DNA of 64,000 bases from positions 62,001 through 126,000 of the forward strand of contig JAIELP010000001.1 of NCBI GenBank assembly GCA_019752925.1, given 5' to 3'. A model generated the notes under the pieces. It had not been told where the DNA came from. It worked only from the letters and a program-made list of their open reading frames with translations, and made no database searches. Position 1 is the first letter of the stretch. Every line of letters starts with the position of its first letter. The position numbers and the translations under genes were made by a program. This document shows, in pieces, positions 8,164-16,748 of this stretch. The stretch is from a bacterium. GTDB lineage: Bacteria > Bdellovibrionota > Bdellovibrionia > Bdellovibrionales > Bdellovibrionaceae.

Positions 8164-9850
8164 TGGTATGCTCGTCAGAGCTACTTATATTGAACTGCAA
8201 AATCCTTTTACCGTTAGCATCTAAATCGCTCACTTCAATACTTGTGAAAAGCGTGCGGTATGCATTTTTCAATGCAACGGGGTCTCGCTCCTGAATCAAT
8301 TTTAAAATCTTTTCAGATCGGGCGACAAGCGAGGCGGCGGTGAGGTCGGCATCGTGTAACTCAGACCGTGATCTTTCAATGGTGGAGATTTGCTGATTGC
8401 AGGAGTCGATGTCAGATTTGATTTTTCCGATTGCTTCGACATACTCGGCCTTAAACATATTAGCCTCTTCACTGCTTGCTCCCGCAATCAAAAAGTCGAG
8501 CCGCTTGTCCCAGCTATTTCGCCCGTTTTGTAACTGGGTGATTTTACCTCTGATGAGTTCAGCCTGACCTTGCAACTCTTCGGCTGCTGTCTTTGCAGAC
8601 TTGGCTCTTTCGACGAGAGCTGTTTGTAGTCGGGTAGAGTTTTTAATTATATCGAGCATAACTTTTTTAGCTTCAAGCTCGAGAACTTCTGCGCTCAGGC
8701 GAATGTGGTGCTTTGTGTTTTGATAGTAATCACTTCGCTGAGTTTTACCGTTCGCGCTGCTACCGCCGAAATTAGAACCGTCTTTTTTTAGTTTGAGTAT
8801 CCCGCTTAAGGGATAAACTCTTTTTATACGAGTGACCTTGGCTTTATTGCCCTTGAGATCTCTCACCGTGGCCTGAACTTTTTCAAACAACTTGGAGTCA
8901 ACTACGCAGCCATGAGGAAGATCGACCTCTTTATGCTGCTCAAATGACATCAGTTGGTGGTTATCCTTGCCCTTGTTCTTTTTATTGAGTTCCCACTTGC
9001 CGATGTATTTTATATTTGTGAGTAAACCAGTAAGTGAATTTTTCTTAAAATTGGTACCGTATTTATTTTTAACACCATGCTTTTCAATTTCTTCAAGCGT
9101 GGCTTGATAAGAGCCCAACCGAATAAATGTATTCATTACCCACGACACAGTTTTTAATTCTTCAATGTTGGCTTTGTATAGCCCGACCTTTCCTTCTATC
9201 GGGTCTAACCCGAGAACAGGGTGAGTGGCGTTGAACTTACCGCCGTTAATCATTGCGCTGTAAACATTTTCACGCACACGCTTTGAGGTGTTGCTGGCTT
9301 CGTACTGTCCAACTGCCGCCATCAAATTAAGTTGAAAAACACTCGTCGGGTCGTTCAAGTTGATTGGGAAATTAGGTATGACAAGCCTACAACCTGCGGC
9401 ATGGCATTCGGTTGTAATCTCAATAACAAGAAGCGCATTACGAGAGGCACGAGCTAACTCTTTGAATCCTGCAAAGCCGTGCTTTTTCTTTTTAATGTTT
9501 TTTCTCATAAGTAAAAACTGCGGTCTATCCTCAATTTGACCTGAGATGCCCGCATCAATATAGAAATGTGTAATGCGGTAGTTGATCTGATCTAGCTTTG
9601 ACAGTCGCCGCATTTCCTCAACCATTATGTGAGCTTGTTGAATTAGAGAACCGTCATCAACTAAGCACTGCTGCTCTGTGCTCAAGCGAATGTAAACGCA
9701 ACCCTCAACCGTCGACCAACTTTTATTGATTGGCACCCACTCATCAATGTATTTTTGAGAAAGCGTTTTACATTTTTTTAAGGCTACATCGAGAAGTAGT
9801 TTCTCTTCCTGTCGGCTCGACGGCTTTGGGTTAACTAGTTTCTGAATCAT
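8027..9850 (-). CDS. Large serine recombinase / integrase
   Basis: 607 residues, the usual size for a large serine recombinase. The catalytic motif is YIRLSTEQQ with nucleophile S57, preceded by an unusual 50-residue N-terminal extension. DAGISGQIEDRP (99-110) and ELARASRN complete the resolvase domain. A 'Recombinase' domain follows (about 210-310), then a long coiled coil (about 400-500). The expected zinc ribbon lacks its cysteines (LSGILKLKKDGS instead of a CxxC). AAGGAGA precedes ATG 9850, which overlaps the end of the upstream zinc-finger gene by 20 bp. It probably integrates and excises the surrounding island. Confidence 0.85.
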   Translation of the reverse strand: MIQKLVNPKPSSRQEEKLLLDVALKKCKTLSQKYIDEWVPINKSWSTVEGCVYIRLSTEQQCLVDDGSLIQQAHIMVEEMRRLSKLDQINYRITHFYIDAGISGQIEDRPQFLLMRKNIKKKKHGFAGFKELARASRNALLVIEITTECHAAGCRLVIPNFPINLNDPTSVFQLNLMAAVGQYEASNTSKRVRENVYSAMINGGKFNATHPVLGLDPIEGKVGLYKANIEELKTVSWVMNTFIRLGSYQATLEEIEKHGVKNKYGTNFKKNSLTGLLTNIKYIGKWELNKKNKGKDNHQLMSFEQHKEVDLPHGCVVDSKLFEKVQATVRDLKGNKAKVTRIKRVYPLSGILKLKKDGSNFGGSSANGKTQRSDYYQNTKHHIRLSAEVLELEAKKVMLDIIKNSTRLQTALVERAKSAKTAAEELQGQAELIRGKITQLQNGRNSWDKRLDFLIAGASSEEANMFKAEYVEAIGKIKSDIDSCNQQISTIERSRSELHDADLTAASLVARSEKILKLIQERDPVALKNAYRTLFTSIEVSDLDANGKRILQFNISSSDEHTSVGNRRTDSGIENKMAQSRPSEANQFSSHAYIQYNATSTHKVTKK

Positions 9851-10199
9851 TGATGATCTCCTTTATTGCAGCTCCCAAAATATCAGCAAAGGCATTAAGT
9901 TGCGTGGTGCTAAGCTCGCCGTGAACAGTAGAGCTGAATCCAGCGCCGCTCTTTTTGAGCTTGGCCTTTTGGGCTCGCTCCTTAGCTTTTCGGCGAAAAT
10001 TTCTGGCGCTTACGCATGCCTTACAATGGCTCTCCAGCCCGCTACGCTTAGAGGGATTTTTATGAAAATCCAAAAGAGGCTTCTCCTGCTGACAGCATGT
10101 ACAGGCCTTGCTCTCTGAGCTAATAGCTCCGAATGCATTTGGTTGGCACCGAAAATGTTCAGAAAATACCTGAAAATCTTTCTTATTTTGTTGGTTCAA
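9831..10199 (-). CDS. Small zinc-finger protein, coupled to the recombinase
   Basis: 122 residues from TTG 10199, with AAGGAGGA upstream. ACTCCQQEKPLLDFHKNPS and later HCKACVSAR form a C-x2-C...C-x2-C finger of the kind found before HNH domains, but no HNH catalytic part follows. The rest is basic (RRKAKERAQKAKLKK). It overlaps the recombinase start by 20 bp, so translation is probably coupled. A role as a recombination directionality factor or other DNA-binding accessory is speculation. Confidence 0.55.
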   Translation of the reverse strand: MNQQNKKDFQVFSEHFRCQPNAFGAISSESKACTCCQQEKPLLDFHKNPSKRSGLESHCKACVSARNFRRKAKERAQKAKLKKSGAGFSSTVHGELSTTQLNAFADILGAAIKEIINDSETS

Positions 10200-10321
10200 T
10201 CATAGAGCATCCTCCTTCCAATCTAATTCACTTTAACCGTGCCGATCCATTCTCTGAAACCTGTAATACCTGTACCGCTGCCTGAACCTCTTAGTTACAT
10301 TCGATTTTGCGAAACAAACCT

Positions 10322-10354
10322 GATACAAAATTTGATACAAAACCCGGTACAAAA
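10322..10354. repeat. Three 12-bp-phased GRTACAAAA direct repeats (iteron-like)
   Basis: GATACAAAA (10322-10330), GATACAAAA (10334-10342) and GGTACAAAA (10346-10354) recur with an exact 12-bp period. Nearby copies in the opposite orientation (CTGTACC near 10270, CTGTATC near 10376, CTGTACC near 10401) make a cluster of about 150 bp. It occupies the gap between the primase-helicase gene and the zinc-finger gene. Iteron or origin function is inference. Confidence 0.5.
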
Positions 10355-10409
10355 GACTTTAAAATTCTGTATTTCTGTATCAGCATAAATTTTTAATTCT
10401 GTACCGGCG

Positions 10410-13124
10410 TCAATGAACTGTATCTTCTGAATCTTGAATTCCCTCTGTATTTTCAAAACCTTGGAATGCTGGTTCATTTGGTTCAACTGGTACATCTTCA
10501 TTTTGGTTAGATATGGTCCGACCAAGAATTGATGATTTAATTCGATAGACACGAACTTGTCCAAGCGAGGGAAGACGAACAGGGTAGGTTGAGCTACCTG
10601 TTGTGTCGGCTACCAAAAACCCCATTTGCTTCAATACCTTTGCTACGTGTTTTGGGTCAAATCCCTGGCAGACTTGCCGTTTAAAAACTTCTTTGAGAAT
10701 GAGCCACTCCGAACCTCCATCATCCGATTGCCTCAGATATCCGGCACGGTTATGCAGACGACGCGATTCAGTGGGGGCATCAAGATCGGTGAACCGACTT
10801 TCGCCATGAGCCTCAAGAAATGCGCGAACTTGAGATACAGCCCTAATAGCTTCAGCATCTTTCGAACCGCCGCGTTCATTCAGCCAACTTTGAAAACATT
10901 TTTTGGCAGCATTAAAGGCCTCATCGGTGGCCCAAGGAACTATTCCAAATGCCGTCGCTATTTCGCCAGCTGATGCAATCAGTGCAAATCTTCCCGCAAC
11001 CCTTTTAACCTGGCCACTTGCGCCAGCAGGGACAACTTCATTCAAAAATCTATTTCTATCTTGGGCTATATCGTTTTTTATAGCTTCAATTTGTCTGGTG
11101 ACTTCCGTCATAAAACCACGAAGTGGAGTGCCATAAAACTTGGTAGTCAACTCTATCAAATGATTTGCAAATGCTGAAGGGTCACTGAATCCGTGAAGAT
11201 TTTCAAATAGCCCATAGCCAGCGCCAGCATCGGCGGGAAGATCAGCCATTCGTGCTTCTTGGCCAGCACGAACACGCTTACCGACTTCACCCATATGTTC
11301 AGAAAGCCCAATTTCCCCGGCAGATAAAAATAACAGTCGCCATTCTCTGACCCTACGGGCAGAGCCAAGTTCATTGGCTCGTGCTTTACCACTTCCATTG
11401 GCAAGCATATATGCTGCTGAACCAGCTTCAGACGGGTCAACTTGAGCAAGCTCATCAAGTATCAGAAGGCAATCGCAGTGAGTCTCCGCTTGCGCTTCCA
11501 AACCGTTAATAGTTGCCCGCCATCGATTCACATAGCCATTTACTCCACCACCACCGCAGACACTTCCGGCTATCTTCAATGCTGTCGTTTTACCAAGTGA
11601 TGATCCACTTCGAAGATGTATTCCTGCACTTTCATCGCCAGTGAGATTCAGAAGAGGAGCGGCGAATGCTGTTGAAATCGCAAAAAGAAGCCGAGAGTTG
11701 CCCCGACAAAGTTCTCCGATGTTTTCTTTCCATTCTTCGAGCGTTCCCTTTGTTTGAAATGATCGGTATGAATCAAGTGGCATCTGGAGAACGATCCGTT
11801 CTGGAATATCACCCGGAGCAAAAATTTCATCTGGCGGCAGTAGATATGCTTCTCCGTGCCAACCAATACGACTAACACAAAGGGCTTTTTCATTTGGCTC
11901 CGCAGTTTGAATATACATTGTTAGCCGTTCTCTTGCTTTTCTTGAAGTTGATATTGTTAGACCGAGACTTAATAGATGAGCGCGTAATTCAGCACCTTCA
12001 GTCGCCAGCAATTTCATTGGCATTGCCCACATTTTTTCATGACCGTCGCGATCTTTTATTTTAAGCAGACGGCCCCACTCTTCTTTATTTGAATTTCTTG
12101 TTAATGCCACTACTTCAATACGGGAGCTAATCCAAGACAACGAATCAGTGTCGCCATCGTTGAAGTAGAGTCCATCATCTTTAAGTACAAAGAGCGAATC
12201 GCCATCTTTTAAGAAGGGCTTAAATGCTTCGTTCTGATGCTGAGAAATGTGTCGATCAAAAAGTTGTCGTGCCTCAGCTAATTCAAAACTTGAGCGCTCA
12301 CAGTAGGTCTCGACTATCGACCACACAAAATCCTCTGCATGCCCTTGCCCGAGCCCTTCTCGAACCAAACGAACAAGAGTAGAATTTCTTCCTCCATCGG
12401 GATTGTTAGCACCCTCTTCTGCCGACAACGAATTTGCCCAAAGTCTGAATTTGGCGACCTTTTTTTCGTTTTCCGTTCGAACAGTTTTTACGGGTGGCTT
12501 TTTGTTCTCAATGGGGAAAAGGTTTTCAATATCCTCGACAGAGTATTTTCTGCCAGATCGGTTTAGTATCGAAACTAAAAATGGAGCATCCGGATTTTTT
12601 TGATGAAGAAAGCCGGGAACTCTCATCACTGATGCGGGATTACTCACGGCTCTATCTGCACCTAAGAGCATTATCAGCTTCCGTTGGATGGCCTTCCATT
12701 TTTTTAAATCTACTATTTCTTGGTCCAGCAACCAATAGGCGTGCTGGCCTCGAGCGGTTTGCACTAGAATACTTGGCTCAAGCGGAAACTCTCCAAATGG
12801 TCCATCATCTTTATCGGCAAAAAATGCTCTTGCTGAAACAATGTTTTCTTCTTTACGGCCGTGGCCATCACAACTGTTGACTGAAACGAATACACCAGCG
12901 CCACGATTATTAAGCTCAACCAGCTCCTGCTTAAAACTGTCATCAAATGCACGATTAAGATGTACTTGAATCAAGGATGTATTTTTTCTGCCAATCTTTT
13001 TACCCTCTGGGCTCAGGGACTGCACATCATCAAATGTTTGGAAGGTGAAAGCCATTGTTGGATCAAGCAGTCTCAAAAACTCCTCGGCAATATTCATATT
13101 TACAATTGGTCGTTCATTTGCCAT
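10410..13124 (-). CDS. Element primase-helicase (RepB-like primase N-terminus, DUF927-type helicase)
   Basis: 904 residues from ATG 13124, which has AAGGAGGA 8 bp upstream; a longer start at 13166 is less likely. The N-terminal 220 residues resemble RepB/archaeo-eukaryotic-type primases: FFADKDDGPFGEF, a QTARGQHAYWLLD block and RVPGFLHQK. The C-terminal half is a DUF927-type ATPase with Walker A GSSLGKTTALK and Walker B LLILDELAQ. It would prime and unwind element DNA. The gene is last in a four-gene operon (13804 to 10410) with overlapping ends. No structural phage gene is nearby. Confidence 0.8.
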   Translation of the reverse strand: MANERPIVNMNIAEEFLRLLDPTMAFTFQTFDDVQSLSPEGKKIGRKNTSLIQVHLNRAFDDSFKQELVELNNRGAGVFVSVNSCDGHGRKEENIVSARAFFADKDDGPFGEFPLEPSILVQTARGQHAYWLLDQEIVDLKKWKAIQRKLIMLLGADRAVSNPASVMRVPGFLHQKNPDAPFLVSILNRSGRKYSVEDIENLFPIENKKPPVKTVRTENEKKVAKFRLWANSLSAEEGANNPDGGRNSTLVRLVREGLGQGHAEDFVWSIVETYCERSSFELAEARQLFDRHISQHQNEAFKPFLKDGDSLFVLKDDGLYFNDGDTDSLSWISSRIEVVALTRNSNKEEWGRLLKIKDRDGHEKMWAMPMKLLATEGAELRAHLLSLGLTISTSRKARERLTMYIQTAEPNEKALCVSRIGWHGEAYLLPPDEIFAPGDIPERIVLQMPLDSYRSFQTKGTLEEWKENIGELCRGNSRLLFAISTAFAAPLLNLTGDESAGIHLRSGSSLGKTTALKIAGSVCGGGGVNGYVNRWRATINGLEAQAETHCDCLLILDELAQVDPSEAGSAAYMLANGSGKARANELGSARRVREWRLLFLSAGEIGLSEHMGEVGKRVRAGQEARMADLPADAGAGYGLFENLHGFSDPSAFANHLIELTTKFYGTPLRGFMTEVTRQIEAIKNDIAQDRNRFLNEVVPAGASGQVKRVAGRFALIASAGEIATAFGIVPWATDEAFNAAKKCFQSWLNERGGSKDAEAIRAVSQVRAFLEAHGESRFTDLDAPTESRRLHNRAGYLRQSDDGGSEWLILKEVFKRQVCQGFDPKHVAKVLKQMGFLVADTTGSSTYPVRLPSLGQVRVYRIKSSILGRTISNQNEDVPVEPNEPAFQGFENTEGIQDSEDTVH

Positions 13125-13320
13125 AAGAGTCCTCCTTTTTAGTTTCCAGATTTTGATTATTTGCATTGAGTACTTCTCTGCGCAGAAGATTTAACTGGTC
13201 TAGTAAGAAGTTGCGCAGGAATGGCCAGTTTTCTTGATGACCAAACGCCATTTCACAACCCTCTACAATCCGGCCAATCCTAAGTTTGAATCTTGATAAT
13301 AAGCGTTCTTGGTGGGTCAT
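13114..13320 (-). CDS. Small hypothetical protein upstream of the primase
   Basis: 68 residues, helical and basic, not recognised. It starts in an ATGA overlap with the cold-shock gene and ends 11 bp inside the primase gene, whose ribosome site lies within it. This packing is the main evidence that it is real. Confidence 0.6.
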   Translation of the reverse strand: MTHQERLLSRFKLRIGRIVEGCEMAFGHQENWPFLRNFLLDQLNLLRREVLNANNQNLETKKEDSYGK

Positions 13321-13571
13321 TCTACACCTCGGATTGCATATTCATCTTTTGGATTAACTATTTTGACATCAGTTGCTGCGAGGCCTTTTGCGGTTTGTTC
13401 AATTCTGAATGAGATAAGATTGCCCCGGCAAAGGCTCTTTAGTCCGCCTGAGAGCTGCTTCGAATGTACGAAAACCTCGCGGGATCTATCATTTAAGTTG
13501 CTCCATACAAAGCCGTAACCCTTTTCTTCGTCAAAAAACTTTACTCTACCTATATTAGATTGCGGACTCAT
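13317..13571 (-). CDS. Cold-shock-domain protein
   Basis: 84 residues. GRVKFFDEEKGYGFVW and EVFVHSKQL are the RNP1/RNP2-type motifs of the CspA family, which bind single-stranded nucleic acid. The VW in place of the usual I is minor. Overlapping ATGA junctions on both sides place it in the primase operon, so it may act as a single-strand-binding helper for element replication rather than in cold shock. Confidence 0.85.
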   Translation of the reverse strand: MSPQSNIGRVKFFDEEKGYGFVWSNLNDRSREVFVHSKQLSGGLKSLCRGNLISFRIEQTAKGLAATDVKIVNPKDEYAIRGVE

Positions 13572-13804
13572 AACTCGTGCTCCTTTTTAATTTGAGCTTG
13601 CAACGAGAGATTCTGAGAGGCTGCAATAAATATAAATTTGAGTTCAGTAGATAGTCCCTGGTTGCCAAGAGCCGCCAGTACAGATCGACGGATCAGGTTG
13701 AAATCCTCATCTTCTCCGTAAATATTTTTGATCGTGCGAATGATGATTCCAGCACATCTGCTGGTGGCCTCATCAATTGATTTTTCTATTTGGGTATCGG
13801 TCAT
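13568..13804 (-). CDS. Small hypothetical protein, first gene of primase operon
   Basis: 78 residues, acidic, helical, not recognised. ATG 13804 follows an AAGGAGGATG stretch. It overlaps the cold-shock gene by 4 bp. The four phased repeats at 13851-13890 lie about 50 bp upstream and may control this operon. Confidence 0.55.
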   Translation of the reverse strand: MTDTQIEKSIDEATSRCAGIIIRTIKNIYGEDEDFNLIRRSVLAALGNQGLSTELKFIFIAASQNLSLQAQIKKEHEL

Positions 13805-13850
13805 ACCGCATCCTCCTTTGTGTTGTGAAGGATGCGACTTGAAGAAGAAT

Positions 13851-13890
13851 TGAAATCAAATTAAATCAGCTCAAATCAAGTCACATCGCT
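13851..13890. repeat. Four 10-bp-phased repeats upstream of primase operon
   Basis: Consecutive 10-mers TGAAATCAAA, TTAAATCAGC, TCAAATCAAG and TCACATCGCT share T-x-A-A-A-T-C-A with exact 10-bp phasing, one per helical turn. They lie just upstream of the operon starting at 13804. A multi-site operator or a small origin are both possible. Confidence 0.45.
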
Positions 13891-13991
13891 TCGTGTGAGC
13901 GACCATCTATGAAGGAAGCTGACCTAAAATGAAACAAAACGGGCATACGGGGTCTTTGCCTCAACCTCGTATACGATTTTTTTATTGTAAT

Positions 13992-14771
13992 TTATACTAT
14001 TCTTTTTTTATACCGACCGACAGCTGATCTCATCGGCGCAACTAAGTCTTTACTATCTTTTCGCTTGTAAAAAATTTGTAAGGTTTCAGCGATCTCAGCA
14101 TAAATCGGCTCTGCTTTACCATCAGGCCTAAGGTTTTTGGATAAGACAGAAAACATGTTGTAGATTGCTTTGTCTCGGCTCGACAGTGGGTTACCAGTTG
14201 ATCCAAAATATTTACTTACTTCAATTAAGTTTTGCTCTGCCTCTTCTAATAATTCTTTCGAATCAGCTAGCAAGCCACTATAGAACTCTGTAACCCCATT
14301 CTGTCCTTTGGAGTGTGCAGAAAGAAATTTAGACGTTACCTCAGCAACCGTTGCGCGTATTTTGTCTAAATTTACTTCAGCGGCCTCTTTGTCTGAAAGT
14401 ACAAAAACATCATGATATTTTTTTCTCAACTTTGAATATTTTTTCATTTTTTTATATTTCTTTTTCACATCTTTTGGAATGCAGACATGATTAACTCTGT
14501 GCTCAAGGTCATCGGTCCAACTGAGCGTGGCCAAAAGTAATTCATTAAAATATTCTTGTGGAGGTAGCCCGCAGTTTTTTAGGGCCTTTATAAGGCGTCT
14601 TCGAACTTTCAAATAGCTTGGTTCCATCTCAATTTTTTGATCGCTATCCAAATCTTCGTTACACTCGTTCACTTTTGCTAGTGTTTCTTTGTAGTTGATT
14701 GCGCCGATTGCATTCGGACTGTAGATCCGAACTTCGAGCCCATTTTTTTTAATAAACTTTGGCATAAACAC
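13992..14771 (-). CDS. Hypothetical protein of the mobile element
   Basis: 259 residues, not recognised. It is rich in lysine with KKKYKKMKKYSKLRKKYHD in the middle, followed by a helical C-terminal half. No signal peptide or membrane segment. It stands alone between the primase operon and the tyrosine recombinase. It may have a nucleic-acid-binding role because of its basic centre. Confidence 0.6.
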   Translation of the reverse strand: MFMPKFIKKNGLEVRIYSPNAIGAINYKETLAKVNECNEDLDSDQKIEMEPSYLKVRRRLIKALKNCGLPPQEYFNELLLATLSWTDDLEHRVNHVCIPKDVKKKYKKMKKYSKLRKKYHDVFVLSDKEAAEVNLDKIRATVAEVTSKFLSAHSKGQNGVTEFYSGLLADSKELLEEAEQNLIEVSKYFGSTGNPLSSRDKAIYNMFSVLSKNLRPDGKAEPIYAEIAETLQIFYKRKDSKDLVAPMRSAVGRYKKRIV

Positions 14772-14942
14772 AGAATATCAAAATGATTTGATATCGTCAG
14801 GTCGAGATTCTAAATGGACCTTGGTACTAATTTGATGTCGGTAGCCATGTGTCTTTTGCTAAAATTTTAAAAAATTAGTGAGAGCCCAGAGTGGTCTAAA
14901 AAAGCTGTCATCTCTCCAAAAAAAAGACACCCCCCTATGGAG

Positions 14943-15557
14943 CTATAAGGCAGAATCAATTCTGTCTTGAGTTTGCTTGCTAAAATGCAAGTAAATAGAA
15001 GTCGTACTGATTGAGCTGTGTCCCATAATTTTGCTGACTTCGTGAATCAGAAAACCCCGGTTAAGTAAGTACGTTGCGAACTGGTGGCGTAGGCCGTGGA
15101 AGCTCACCGCACGGCTAATGCCAGCTCGCTTGAGCCAGAAACGCAGTCGTGCGGCGACTGCATGTCGGCTGAACTGCTTTCGATTTTGGTTTATGAAAAG
15201 AAAATCAGTCGGGGTCATCGGATGACGAAGCAATTCTTTTTTAAGCCGAAGCAACTCATCAATTGCCGCTTTTGATCTGCGGCCTAACGGTATTGAGCGT
15301 AGTTTGCGGCCCTTGCCGACAACTGAAATTGAGTTGGCGGAGATGTCACTCAACCGAACTGAAATAATCTCAGAAACTCTCATGCCAGTCAGCGAGCCGA
15401 TCAAAACGAGATAGTAGTCGTTTACAAAATGAGTTCGCTTGTTGGTTCGAGACGACTGCTCCATTGAGGGTAGAATTGTTTTAAGCAAGGCCTTCAGTTC
15501 GGCCTCGCTAATAATTTTGTCTTCGGTCAGGGCGTAGTTGTTGGCTTTCTGGCTCAT
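14943..15557 (-). CDS. Tyrosine recombinase, catalytic domain only
   Basis: 204 residues, much shorter than XerC/XerD (about 300), so the N-terminal arm-type/core-binding domain is mostly absent. All catalytic residues are visible: R60 (TGMRVSE), K82 (VVGKGRK), H154 and R157 (HGLRH), H180 (GHSS) and nucleophile Y189 (SIYLHF). AGGAGG precedes ATG 15557. Inverted repeats with dif-like geometry lie 135-160 bp upstream. Together with the serine recombinase this gives the element two unrelated recombinases; this one may resolve multimers or invert DNA. Confidence 0.85.
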   Translation of the reverse strand: MSQKANNYALTEDKIISEAELKALLKTILPSMEQSSRTNKRTHFVNDYYLVLIGSLTGMRVSEIISVRLSDISANSISVVGKGRKLRSIPLGRRSKAAIDELLRLKKELLRHPMTPTDFLFINQNRKQFSRHAVAARLRFWLKRAGISRAVSFHGLRHQFATYLLNRGFLIHEVSKIMGHSSISTTSIYLHFSKQTQDRIDSAL

Positions 15558-15604
15558 TTTAGACCTCCTATTGGCTGTAATTACCTAAACTTAATAAATT
15601 ATAG

Positions 15605-15735
15605 CTTTTGGTAATTGGTTCGGCACCGAAACCAAAAAGGGATTTTCAGGTCTTAGTAAAAGAGTTACTGGTTTTACGCAGTTAGAGAGTTAGTTACCAA
15701 AATAGCCCTTTTGGTAACTGGTTCATGGAGAACCA
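15605..15735. repeat. Repeat cluster with a dif-like inverted repeat
   Basis: AGTTACCAAAA (15692-15702) and TTTTGGTAACT (15709-15719) are perfect 11-bp arms around a 6-bp centre TAGCCC, the geometry of XerCD dif sites. CTTTTGGTAAYTGGTTC occurs at 15605-15621 and again at 15708-15724 with one difference. A further small inverted repeat, GGTTC...GAACC, lies at 15720-15734. The cluster is the promoter region of the tyrosine recombinase, so it may be its recombination site, an operator, or both. Confidence 0.5.
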
Positions 15736-15824
15736 ACTGATGCAGTCGCCGCCTACCGAATCATATAAATCTGGTATTATCTCTTGAGGAGAGGGCGTTT
15801 AAGAGTTTTAAATACGGAAAGAGG

Positions 15825-16181
15825 CTAGTCGCCAAGACCCTCAGACTTTTTTAGTTCGGGCAGTAACCCGAATGGAATTGGGTCGGCGGGTATTAAGTTC
15901 GCTGGTTCGCGCTGATGACCAAGAACGAACTTAATATATTCATCTCTTCCCCACGCTCGGGCGATTTCGCCGTCGAAAGCTCGAAACTGACTGGCTAAGA
16001 ATCTCAAATAACCCATTTCAAGCTCTACTACGCAGTTAAATTTAAGTGGTAGGTTCGCCCGAAAGTGCCTTTGCAACTCCCAGTAAAACATTCTTTTAGC
16101 GTCGTTAGATGCGTTGGCAAGTGGCCTCGATTTGCGAGCTAGGATTTCTTTGAAAGGATTGTCAATTTCGTGAGACTTCAC
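15825..16181 (-). CDS. Hypothetical protein
   Basis: 118 residues, not recognised. GTG 16181 is preceded by AAGGAGGG. The protein begins KSHEIDNPFKEI and has aromatic/arginine-rich stretches (FRANLPLKFN, FLASQFRAFD). It may be a soluble regulatory protein of the element. It is downstream of the small XRE regulator and probably co-transcribed. Confidence 0.55.
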   Translation of the reverse strand: MKSHEIDNPFKEILARKSRPLANASNDAKRMFYWELQRHFRANLPLKFNCVVELEMGYLRFLASQFRAFDGEIARAWGRDEYIKFVLGHQREPANLIPADPIPFGLLPELKKSEGLGD

Positions 16182-16232
16182 AGAGCCCTCCTTGATTATT
16201 TTTATATTAACAAAAAGGGAGTGCTGGGTCTA

Positions 16233-16454
16233 TTACCTCGGCATAATAAAAATCGACTCAACTCCTCGAACTTTGAGGGCTCTGGCGATGCGGATTGCAA
16301 TATCAAGTTTAGGAATAGTTTTGCCAGCTTCAATTAAAGTAATACTTTGTCGGCTTACTCCAACTCTACGAGCGAGTTCGGCTTTACTCATGCTTTCGTT
16401 TGGGTGTTTTTTCCCGTAATCTTCACGGGCTTCTTGTAAAAAGTTTTTCATCAA
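16233..16454 (-). CDS. Small XRE-family HTH regulator
   Basis: 73 residues, essentially one Cro/CI-type HTH: SMSKAELARRVGVSRQSITL with IEAGKTIPKLDIAIRIARAL. Such short proteins act as repressors within mobile elements. AGGAGGA precedes ATG 16454/16451. Targets may include TTCGG...CCGAA palindromes nearby at 15619, 16619 and 19087; this is inference. Confidence 0.8.
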   Translation of the reverse strand: MMKNFLQEAREDYGKKHPNESMSKAELARRVGVSRQSITLIEAGKTIPKLDIAIRIARALKVRGVESIFIMPR

Positions 16455-16618
16455 TCCTCCTCCTAAAAGCGTAAACTAAAGTTGTCGAATTGGCAATTTC
16501 ACTGACCGCAGTCACAAGTGCGAGTTCCCGAGGTTTCTATACTGAAAGGCCATACCACCGTAATTAAAAAATTGCAGATAAAATCTTTTGTAGTTTCAAA
16601 CGCTTACAAGAGAATTGG

Positions 16619-16636
16619 TTCGGCAGCTATACCGAA
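16619..16636. promoter_or_regulatory. TTCGG-N8-CCGAA inverted repeat
   Basis: TTCGG (16619-16623) and CCGAA (16632-16636) flank 8 bp. It shares the AATTGGTTCGGCA segment with the cluster at 15613-15625. It lies in the 294-bp gap upstream of the small XRE gene, where I see no other gene. Probable operator for an element regulator. Confidence 0.35.
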
Positions 16637-16748
16637 AAAGCGCTAAGTTTCAAATAAAAATATGAATGTGGTAACAGTGGGATAGTCTGCGGTAACTTCC
16701 CCGGTTTAAGCCCTAAAACTCGAGAACAATTGCGGTGAGTATTTTATC

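Noticed and set aside
10295-10564. A minus-strand open frame of about 90 codons at the end of the primase gene
   Set aside because: It overlaps the primase C-terminus and the repeat cluster, has composition unlike its neighbours, and no ribosome site.
13851-13890. CRISPR array
   Set aside because: The repeats are 10 bp, directly adjacent and without spacers; no cas gene is present in the window.
13945-13972. Hairpin ATACGGGG...CCTCGTAT as a terminator
   Set aside because: One pair is only a G-T wobble and the T run follows on the plus strand, where no gene ends; the genes on both sides are on the minus strand.
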